A stretch of 30,839 bases of DNA from an uncultured Collinsella sp. Its GTDB lineage: Bacteria; Actinomycetota; Coriobacteriia; Coriobacteriales; Coriobacteriaceae. Below, one piece after another: positions 25,238-30,839 of this stretch. The DNA lies in contig CAUGJN010000009.1 in assembly GCA_959599635.1 (NCBI GenBank), positions 1-30,839 on the forward strand, given 5' to 3'. Under the pieces are notes generated by a model, which saw only the letters and a program-made list of their open reading frames with translations, made no database searches and had not been told where the DNA came from. The translations under genes were made by a program, and so were the position numbers. Within the stretch, counting starts at the first letter, position 1, and each line of letters opens with the position of its first letter.

Positions 25238-26788
25238 CTAAACCTGCCCGACAGCGCGATATCTCGTCGCCCGAGCGCGCCCCTCTTTAACGAGTGCGCC
25301 TTCCTCAAGCAAACCGTTGATAACCCGCAGCGTCACGTCGCGCCCAGTTCCCAGAGCGTCCGAGGCATCCTGGCGCGTAAAGCCGCGGGGCCGCTCAAGG
25401 GCAAAGCGAATCAAGGTGCGAGCGTATCCACCACGTCGCTCGTCCGAGACATCCTGTAGCATCGCGGACGCCTTGCACGCAACATCAAAGCCAAGCTCCT
25501 CCACGAGCTTGGCACGCACCTCGCGGCCGCAGTCGCCATTCATCGACACGTGCCCCTCTCGCTGCGCTCGCACGGATGTAAACGCTTGCGAAACATCGGG
25601 CGGCAGCGCCCCTTCCCGCTCGAGCTGCTCATAATCGCTGTAATCCCCACGCAAGTTGGGACCGCTATTGCCACGAGGCGTCAGATGGGAATTGCGCACG
25701 GCATTGACGTTGGGCAGCGACAACCTAAACATTGCAGGGTAGGCGCAGACCTCGGGTTCCAACCCTTCCGCCTCATAGAGCGCACGGATCCCCTTGAGGC
25801 CCGTTCCAAACGCCTCAACCATCCCCAGGCGCAAAAAGAGTAGTTGCAGCTTTGGATTCCGAGCGTCCGAGCCGCCCGCAAGCGCCTCCTCGACGCTGAT
25901 GTGCTGCGGCCCTCCCGCATTGGTAAATTCAAGCGCCGTACGGCTCATCTTGATAAGAGACGCCACCGAAGATTCGTAGTCGCGATGGATAAACAGGTTC
26001 AGAATTCCCTCTCGAACAGCCTCGCGGGGATAGTCGTCCTTATCTATGCGATCAAGTCTTCCCGGCACAAAGTACATACGCGTTGCGTTCGATATATTGA
26101 GGAACCGTTCGATATCCTCTATCTGCCTGAAGATCGAGCCCTCGCCATCCTGACGGTCGATAAACTCGGTATACGCATCGTCGTTGAAGAGGCCAGCGCG
26201 GACTGCAAAGGGGTTTTGGTCAGAGACCAGCAGTGCCAAATTGGTGTAAAAGCCCAGCTCATCGATAAGGCCGAGATTCTTTTGAGAGGTTTGGTCAAAC
26301 GTAATCTCCGCACGCCTAAAGACCCGCTCGGCTTCAAAAAACGTCAAGCTCTGTTCATGAGAGCGCGCGGTCTCAAAATAATCGCCGTCGGTGCGCTTGA
26401 TCATCGAGCGGATCTGGGCCATCTCGATGGGCACGTTGGTAGGACCCAGGCGCCGATATACCCCGGCGGGAACAAATCCCTTCGAGCACAGGCAGTACGG
26501 CTTGTGAGGACCCGCTTCCACCTCGATTTTCACCAACGCTGCGCCATCGATGCCCAATGCGGAGACCGTCGTGATTTCAGAAACGTCGGGATACACGCCA
26601 TCGGTTATTGCATTAGAGCATTGAAGCATGGTGGCATCGATATCGTCCACGCCGACGATGCTGCCAAAATCGTCGATTCCGATATACAAGGTACCGCCAT
26701 TCGAATTGGCAAACGCCACCACAGCTTTGAGCAGCTTAGGGGTAAATGTGCACTTGAACTCCACGGTCTCACTTTCAACAAGCTGCAT
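25238..26788 (-). CDS. AlbA_2 (Schlafen-type) domain regulator with ATPase-like and winged-helix parts
   Basis: 516 residues. The N-terminal AlbA_2 domain has ESETVEFKCTFTPKLLKAVVAFANSNGGTLYIGIDD (given here only as the E-F-K plus NSNGGTLYIGIDD pattern, about 5-42). A middle stretch with PREAVREGILNLFIHRDY and FTNAGGP looks like the HATPase-type domain often found behind AlbA_2. RNPKLQLLFLRLGMVEAFGTG is its usual C-terminal box. The final ~100 residues, with FTRQDASDALGTGRDVTLRVI, look like a winged helix. Relatives are transcription regulators, sometimes in phage-defence or stress islands. The ATG at 26788 has a GGGGG ribosome site; a start five codons earlier has none. A promoter with two repeated operators precedes it, suggesting autoregulation. 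Confidence 0.82.
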   Translation of the reverse strand: MQLVESETVEFKCTFTPKLLKAVVAFANSNGGTLYIGIDDFGSIVGVDDIDATMLQCSNAITDGVYPDVSEITTVSALGIDGAALVKIEVEAGPHKPYCLCSKGFVPAGVYRRLGPTNVPIEMAQIRSMIKRTDGDYFETARSHEQSLTFFEAERVFRRAEITFDQTSQKNLGLIDELGFYTNLALLVSDQNPFAVRAGLFNDDAYTEFIDRQDGEGSIFRQIEDIERFLNISNATRMYFVPGRLDRIDKDDYPREAVREGILNLFIHRDYESSVASLIKMSRTALEFTNAGGPQHISVEEALAGGSDARNPKLQLLFLRLGMVEAFGTGLKGIRALYEAEGLEPEVCAYPAMFRLSLPNVNAVRNSHLTPRGNSGPNLRGDYSDYEQLEREGALPPDVSQAFTSVRAQREGHVSMNGDCGREVRAKLVEELGFDVACKASAMLQDVSDERRGGYARTLIRFALERPRGFTRQDASDALGTGRDVTLRVINGLLEEGALVKEGRARATRYRAVGQV

Positions 26789-26805
26789 GCTACCCCCTAT
26801 CATCG

Positions 26806-26844
26806 ACTATCGACGATTCTAGACCAACTATCGACGATAAGCAA
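26806..26844 (-). promoter_or_regulatory. Promoter and twin operators of the AlbA-type regulator
   Basis: Minus strand: TTGCTT (-35, 26839-26844), 17 bases, TAGAAT (-10, 26816-26821). ACTATCGACGAT occurs twice on the plus strand, at 26806-26817 and 26827-26838, exactly 21 bp (two helical turns) apart. The core TATCGACGATA is a palindrome. One copy fills the spacer, the other overlaps the -10 and start point. Confidence 0.7.
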
Positions 26845-26904
26845 GGCCCCCTGGTACCCTCGCTTAGACCCGAGCGCCCGCGTGCAATGCTGCCCGCCGC
26901 ACGC

Positions 26905-26938
26905 AAAAGGGCCCGCCAGCGTGTGCGCCAGCGGGCCC
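26905..26938 (-). terminator. Intrinsic terminator of the agmatine deiminase gene
   Basis: GGGCCCGC (26909-26916) pairs with GCGGGCCC (26931-26938), with further inner pairing, and TTTT follows on the minus strand. It is 41 bases past the stop. Confidence 0.8.
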
Positions 26939-26979
26939 CAGGTCATATCGACACCACCCCGTGTGCCGTGCAACCGCCT

Positions 26980-28101
26980 CTACTTGCAGCGCGCCTTGGG
27001 CTGCTGCTGGGTGATGCAGTGGATGTTGCCGCCACCATAGATGACCTCGCGCGTCATGATGCCGATGACCTCGCGATCCGGATAGGCGGCTTGGATATCC
27101 TTGAGTGCCTGGGCATCGTTGGGGTCGCCAAACTGTGGCACCAGCACTGCGCCGTTGATGGGCAGGAAGTTGAGGTAGCTCGGCTCGAAAGCATCCTCGG
27201 GGGTACGCGGCAGCACGCCCTCGACGGGGTCAATCGTGCTGGCCTCCTCTTCGGTCATATATACCGAGGTCGCAGGCATAATCACCTTGTGGATCTTGAG
27301 CTTGCGGCCACGAGCATCCGTCGTCTCGGAAAGCGTCTTATACGCCTCTTGGCACTCCTTGTAGAACTTATGGTTGGGATCATCGGTCCACATGCAGCAG
27401 ACCTCGCCGGGCGCACTAAAGCATGCGACGTCGTCCACATGACCGTTCGTTTCGTACGGATCGATACCGTCCTTGATCCAGATAACCTTCTCGATACCGA
27501 GATACTCAGAGAGCTTCTCCTCAATCTGCTCCTTGGTGTACTGCGGGTTGCGGTCCTCGTTGAGCAGACACATCTCAGTGGTCACGACGGTGCCTTGACC
27601 ATCACAGTTGAACGAGCCGCCCTCGAGGATATAATCCTCGGGACGATAGCGGTTAACCTGCTCGAGCTGTGCCACCTGCAGGCCAATGGAAGCGTCCTTG
27701 TCCCACGGGAAATACAGGCCGTCAATGAAACCGCCGTAAGCATTAAAGTGGAAGTGCGAAAGAGCAACCTCACCATTGTCATTAACAAGGAACGCCGGGC
27801 CGGGGTCGCGAATCCAGCTGTCGTTGTACTCCATGTGGATAACGCGCACGTTCTCAACGCCGTCGAAGATCTCACACACCGCGGGGAAGTCTTCGGTGCT
27901 GACGCCCACAGTGATGGGCTGAAAACGTGCAATGGTCTTGATGATCTCGGTGAAGACCTTCTGCGCCGGCTTGGCGCCGCAGCGCCACACGTCGGAGCGG
28001 TGCGGCCACAGAATCCAGGTACGCTCCTGTTCCTCATACTCGCCGGGCATATAGAACCCGTCCTTCTTAGGTGTGGACTCACTCTCGTAGATGGTCTTCA
28101 T
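26980..28101 (-). CDS. aguA: Agmatine deiminase
   Basis: Hydrolyses agmatine to N-carbamoylputrescine and ammonia. 373 residues, normal length. The guanidine-modifying fold is shown by FYMPGEYEEQERTWILWPHR, YNDSWIRDPGPAF (catalytic Asp region), LEGGSFNCDGQGT (Glu and Gly), NGHVDDVACF (catalytic His and Asp) and GGGNIHCITQQ with nucleophile Cys362. The ATG at 28101 has AGGAG 6 bases upstream. No carbamoyltransferase, carbamate kinase or antiporter lies next to it, so the rest of the deiminase pathway must be elsewhere. It is divergent from a LuxR-type gene (178 bases between) that likely controls it. Confidence 0.95.
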   Translation of the reverse strand: MKTIYESESTPKKDGFYMPGEYEEQERTWILWPHRSDVWRCGAKPAQKVFTEIIKTIARFQPITVGVSTEDFPAVCEIFDGVENVRVIHMEYNDSWIRDPGPAFLVNDNGEVALSHFHFNAYGGFIDGLYFPWDKDASIGLQVAQLEQVNRYRPEDYILEGGSFNCDGQGTVVTTEMCLLNEDRNPQYTKEQIEEKLSEYLGIEKVIWIKDGIDPYETNGHVDDVACFSAPGEVCCMWTDDPNHKFYKECQEAYKTLSETTDARGRKLKIHKVIMPATSVYMTEEEASTIDPVEGVLPRTPEDAFEPSYLNFLPINGAVLVPQFGDPNDAQALKDIQAAYPDREVIGIMTREVIYGGGNIHCITQQQPKARCK

Positions 28102-28279
28102 TTCAAGCTCCTAAATCTCGGTGCTTTTGCTTGATGAGACCATGATGCGGCCGCACCGAGATGTTCTCAATGGTCCCTCGAGCCCCTTTCAGCGACCGAC
28201 GGTATACCATTCGCTGACCTAAAGTTCTATTCAGGCCGAGAACATGACATACTGGGTTCCACAATGGAAAGGACGCCCT

Positions 28280-29083
28280 ATGCCCCCATGCAATAAACAG
28301 CAGACTATTGAGTTGGACAGTACGACCTGGACTGCTCTCAACGAGCTCGCGCTTGCAATCCACGCATCACACGGTGTCGATAAGCTGCAAAAGGAGACCC
28401 TCGAGGGAACGACAGGGCTCGTGCCCCATCGGATCGCCATGTTCGACCTGATCGAGGCGGCGGGCAGTGATGCCCCACGCTACGTCCACCCCGCAAGCAG
28501 CGGAATGGACGACCGCGCGCTGAGCGACTACTACAACCGCTACGCCGCGATGGACTATACAACATGGAGCTTTGACCTACATAAGGTCGGCGTCTACCGC
28601 GACCTCGACCTCGTCGACGTCGAGCGACGCGATGCCACGCCCATCTATCGCAAATGGATGGAACCGCAGGGCGTCTACTTTGGCTGTACGGCCACGCTCG
28701 CGCACAACGACAGCCCGCTAGGAAGCATCACCCTGTTTCGCGAACGCACGGCCGGAGACTTCACCGACACCGAGCTCGCAATCCTGCTCGAAGTCGCTCG
28801 GCACGCGAGCCTCGCGCTCGCCAACCTCTATCCTCGGGGCATTAAGCCCACCCAGACAGAAGACGCAAACCATCTGAACGCCTTCATTACAGAACACAAT
28901 ATCCAACCGCGCGAAGCCGAAGTCATGCGGCTCATGCTCGACGGCAAAACGAACAAACAAATGGCAAACGAGCTATTCATAAGCGAGTCAACCGTCAAGA
29001 AGCACGTCAACGCCATCTATCGCAAGCTCGGCGTCAGCAACCGCCTGGGCCTTATGACTGCCGCGCAAAACATCCTGCGATGA
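28280..29083 (+). CDS. LuxR-family transcriptional regulator, candidate controller of aguA
   Basis: 267 residues. The C-terminal ~61 (207-267) form a LuxR/FixJ helix-turn-helix: [20 protein letters not shown], then [20 protein letters not shown]. The N-terminal ~190 residues form a sensor domain I do not recognise firmly, GAF- or PAS-like ([40 protein letters not shown]). No membrane segment or receiver-domain Asp site is visible, so a soluble ligand is more likely than a phosphosignal. The ATG at 28280 has AAAGGA 6 bases upstream; a start 12 codons earlier has no such site. Divergent placement suggests control of agmatine deiminase. A GGTATACC palindrome lies at 28201-28208 in the shared gap. 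Confidence 0.85.
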   Translation: MPPCNKQQTIELDSTTWTALNELALAIHASHGVDKLQKETLEGTTGLVPHRIAMFDLIEAAGSDAPRYVHPASSGMDDRALSDYYNRYAAMDYTTWSFDLHKVGVYRDLDLVDVERRDATPIYRKWMEPQGVYFGCTATLAHNDSPLGSITLFRERTAGDFTDTELAILLEVARHASLALANLYPRGIKPTQTEDANHLNAFITEHNIQPREAEVMRLMLDGKTNKQMANELFISESTVKKHVNAIYRKLGVSNRLGLMTAAQNILR

Positions 29084-29084
29084 A

Positions 29085-29124
29085 AAAGGGCGCCCTCCAT
29101 GCGGAGAACGCCCTTTGATTTCGC
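29085..29124 (+). terminator. Terminator of the LuxR-type gene
   Basis: AAAGGGCG (29085-29092) pairs with CGCCCTTT (29109-29116), with inner CTCC/GGAG, followed by TTTGATTT. It begins two bases after the stop. Confidence 0.8.
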
Positions 29125-29159
29125 CATTTGAATTAGTGTCGGCTCTGGCTCAAAGAGTA

Positions 29160-29190
29160 GACAGGTTTATTTTGGCAGGTTTTATCTGGG
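29160..29190 (-). repeat. Dispersed 31-bp repeat, copy B (inverted)
   Basis: The complement of this segment matches 22907-22937 at 29 of 31 positions. It is preceded by GAGTAGAC, a string that recurs in the palindromic element at 29252-29372. Confidence 0.65.
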
Positions 29191-29198
29191 CAAACGCC

Positions 29199-29239
29199 GA
29201 CCGCCGCGGAGGAGCCACTCCACCTCGCGGCGGTCTTTT
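29199..29239 (+). terminator. Second terminator-like hairpin after the LuxR-type gene
   Basis: GACCGCCGCG (29199-29208) pairs with CGCGGCGGTC (29226-29235), with inner GGAG/CTCC, followed by TTTTA. No gene ends here, so it probably belongs to the repeat rather than to a transcript of its own. Confidence 0.65.
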
Positions 29240-29251
29240 ACCGGAAAAAAC

Positions 29252-29372
29252 CAAGTGAGTAGACTTTTTGCAGGAGGTCAAGCACGCTCCATAACGCCAC
29301 AGCTCTGACCTGCGGTTTTATTGAGCATTTGTCGCGATGTGCTCGGCATATCCAAATAAGTCTACTCACTTG
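29252..29372. repeat. 121-bp palindrome-ended element
   Basis: CAAGTGAGTAGACTT (29252-29266) is perfectly inverted at 29358-29372. Inside, GCAGGAGGTCA and TGACCTGC form a second, imperfect pair. There is no coding stretch. The structure is that of a short non-autonomous mobile repeat. Confidence 0.65.
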
Positions 29373-29394
29373 CATCTAAGATGCACCAGATAGG

Positions 29395-29436
29395 CAAAAA
29401 ACCGCCGCAAAAGGGGCCGGTTCCCTTCGCGGCGGT
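29395..29436 (-). terminator. Terminator of the AAA/DUF4143 gene
   Basis: ACCGCCGC (29401-29408) pairs with GCGGCGGT (29429-29436), with inner AAGGG/CCCTT, followed by TTTTTT on the minus strand. It is 20 bases past the stop. Confidence 0.88.
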
Positions 29437-29455
29437 CGTTAATACGCCGAGCTTG

Positions 29456-30625
29456 TTATCGCAAAAGCCAATCACGCGCCGAAACCACACTACAGTCTTT
29501 CGACTCATACGTTGAGTCCACGCGGGCCACAACATAGCGCGCATCTTTTGCAATGTCGATCTCATCGCATACAGTCTGTAGATGACGGGCGTACTTATCG
29601 TGATACGTTCTGGATGATTTTATTTCGATAGCCTTGGGACTCCCTGAGTTTGTACAGTCGAGCAAATCGATTTCACGCTTGCTATCGTCCCTATAGAAAT
29701 ACAGCTCGGGATTCTCGCCCACGTTGAGATGGCTCTTCGCCGTTTCGGAAACGATGAGGTTTTCGAAAACGGCTCCCAGATAAGGACTCTCCAATAGTTG
29801 CTCCAGTGATCCAATTTTGAGCAAGTAGCAGAGCAGCCCCGCGTCGTAAAAATAGAGCTTGGGCGTTTTAGTTAGACGCTTCTTGGCATTTGCATAATAG
29901 GGCTGCAGCGAAAACGTCAGGTAGCTCTGCTCCAGAATGGACAACCAGCTTTTAATGGTCGATACGCTCACGCCCGTATCTCGAGAAAGCGAGGATATAT
30001 TGATGAGGGCACCGACACTCTGAGCAATTATGGACAGAAACTTATGAAACTCCGCCTTATTGCGCACATCAAGCAAGCCCACAACATCGCGCTCAACATA
30101 GGTATCGATATAGCTGGGGAAATAAACCGAGGACGGCATTCCGGCGGAACGCAGGCGAGGGTATCCCCCTTCGAGCGCGAACAAATCCACTTCCAGCTGC
30201 CCCTGCTGGCCCCTCTCCGCTTCTCGAAACGATAATGGCAGCAATTTCAAGATCCCGACTCGCCCGGCAAGAGACTGCCCGATGCTTTTCATCATCAAAA
30301 AGTTTTGCGAGCCTGTAAGGATGTATTGACCGGCGTCTCCCCGCTCATCCGAAACAACCTGGATCATTGAAAACAAATCCGGCGCGTATTGCGCCTCATC
30401 GATGATGAGTCCGCCCTTTCGGTTGCGGATAAAACTCACCGGATCCTCCAAGGCCGCGCGCCTCGTTTGAGGGTCCTCAAGCGTGACGTAGGAATAGTCG
30501 GGAAAAGCATGCCGAACCAGCGTAGACTTACCGCTCTGCCTAGGCCCTGTCAACGACACAACAGGAAACCAGCCTGCCATGCGAATGAGCAACTCATGCA
30601 AATCCCTGTTAATGAACTCAGCCAT
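29456..30625 (-). CDS. AAA_14/DUF4143 ATPase
   Basis: 390 residues. Walker A is GPRQSGKST (27-35), Walker B LIIDEAQ (73-79), and sensor-1 region QYILTGSQNFLMM. The C-terminal half is the DUF4143 part: a winged-helix-like stretch (NISSLSRDTGVSVSTIKSWL, YFYDAGLLCYLL) followed by a PD-(D/E)XK nuclease-like end (FYRDDSKREIDLLD, then AIEIKSSRTYHDKY). Such proteins are common in bacteria and archaea. Proposed links to defence or toxin-antitoxin behaviour remain unproven. The ATG at 30625 has AAGGGGCG upstream; a 25-codon longer version lacks a ribosome site. Three spaced repeats lie upstream and a strong terminator ends it. Confidence 0.85.
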   Translation of the reverse strand: MAEFINRDLHELLIRMAGWFPVVSLTGPRQSGKSTLVRHAFPDYSYVTLEDPQTRRAALEDPVSFIRNRKGGLIIDEAQYAPDLFSMIQVVSDERGDAGQYILTGSQNFLMMKSIGQSLAGRVGILKLLPLSFREAERGQQGQLEVDLFALEGGYPRLRSAGMPSSVYFPSYIDTYVERDVVGLLDVRNKAEFHKFLSIIAQSVGALINISSLSRDTGVSVSTIKSWLSILEQSYLTFSLQPYYANAKKRLTKTPKLYFYDAGLLCYLLKIGSLEQLLESPYLGAVFENLIVSETAKSHLNVGENPELYFYRDDSKREIDLLDCTNSGSPKAIEIKSSRTYHDKYARHLQTVCDEIDIAKDARYVVARVDSTYESKDCSVVSARDWLLR

Positions 30626-30650
30626 ATCAACGCCCCTTATTACGCTGTTA

Positions 30651-30713
30651 CCATAATCGAATAGTTTCATTCGCCATAATCTTATGGTAGCGTTTACCAC
30701 AATCTTATAGTAG
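30651..30713 (-). promoter_or_regulatory. Three direct repeats at exact 23-bp spacing upstream of the ATPase gene
   Basis: CCATAATC (30651), CCATAATC (30674) and CCACAATC (30697) each continue with a variant of TTATGGTAGC. The middle copy is a full palindrome, CCATAA-TC-TTATGG. They begin 26 bases before the start codon, so they probably form a regulator-binding array. Confidence 0.5.
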
Positions 30714-30785
30714 CCCAGTTCAAAAGCATTATTTATAGAGCCGAAATCTCAGACCCTAAATAACAAAAGCCACCACAATGGGGGC

Positions 30786-30839
30786 TGTGAACTGCCTCCC
30801 ATTTCTTGGACATCGGGAAATGGGAGGTTTTCCATGAGT
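30786..30839 (+). mobile_element. Probable left end of an IS3-type insertion sequence, cut by the window edge
   Basis: TGTGAACTGCC at 30786, TTCTTGGACA shortly after, and an ATG at 30834 with GGGAGG 6 bases upstream resemble the start of IS3-family (IS150-like) elements, where orfA follows the terminal repeat directly. CCTCCCATTTC (30795-30805) pairs with GAAATGGGAGG (30817-30827), which buries the ribosome site in a hairpin. Only two codons of the gene lie in the window, so the family call rests on the end sequence alone. Confidence 0.45.

Noticed and set aside
30651..30713. Short CRISPR array
   Set aside because: Only three repeats, a unit of 23 bp including the spacer, and no cas genes. 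The layout fits operator repeats.

Overview
The window reads as chromosomal DNA from a strictly or facultatively anaerobic, GC-rich Gram-positive gut bacterium. Gene content and style best fit the class Coriobacteriia, probably Collinsella. That is my inference from protein style, GC bias, clear AAGGAG-type ribosome sites and intergenic repeats; no marker gene settles it. The metabolism is fermentative: pyruvate formate-lyase and its activase, PTS sugar uptake, and agmatine deiminase. I see no rRNA, tRNA or CRISPR array.

Layout. (1) 1-2.7 kb, accessory: a membrane protein with CxxC repeats, then a toxin-antitoxin-like pair (DUF3990 protein plus XRE-type partner) behind a perfect palindromic operator. 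(2) 2.7-6.6 kb, housekeeping, all on the minus strand: mtnN-yihA, a 5'-truncated class A beta-lactamase-like remnant, pflA, and a DegV protein. (3) 6.8-12.5 kb, a sucrose/fructan locus on the minus strand: LacI regulator, atypical GH32 enzyme, sucrose-type PTS EIIBC, and GH32 sucrose-6-phosphate hydrolase. Four matching LacI-type operators lie upstream of the first enzyme and of the regulator itself. (4) 12.6-15.2 kb: a pyruvate formate-lyase whose glycyl-radical domain is a separate downstream gene, followed by a 128-bp palindromic element. (5) 15.6-17.5 kb: KdgT-type transporter and an SDR dehydrogenase, probably for a keto-deoxy sugar acid. (6) 17.8-22.5 kb, plus strand: MarR regulator translationally coupled to two ABC half-exporters that look like an asymmetric heterodimer. 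(7) 22.6-25.2 kb: a MITE-like element, DAHP synthase, a 437-bp repeat-filled gap, and a GNAT acetyltransferase. (8) 25.2-29.1 kb: an AlbA/Schlafen-type regulator with its own operator pair, then agmatine deiminase divergent from a LuxR-type regulator. (9) 29.1-30.8 kb: terminators and repeats, an AAA/DUF4143 ATPase behind three 23-bp-spaced repeats, and what looks like the left end of an IS3-type insertion sequence cut by the window edge.

The strongest candidates for something unusual are the split pyruvate formate-lyase, with an operator-like palindrome and extended -10 box between its two halves; the ART-fold-like DUF3990/XRE module; and the set of intergenic palindromic or MITE-like elements, one with an open frame running from one inverted repeat to the other. 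Calls rest on reading motifs by eye. No database search was run.
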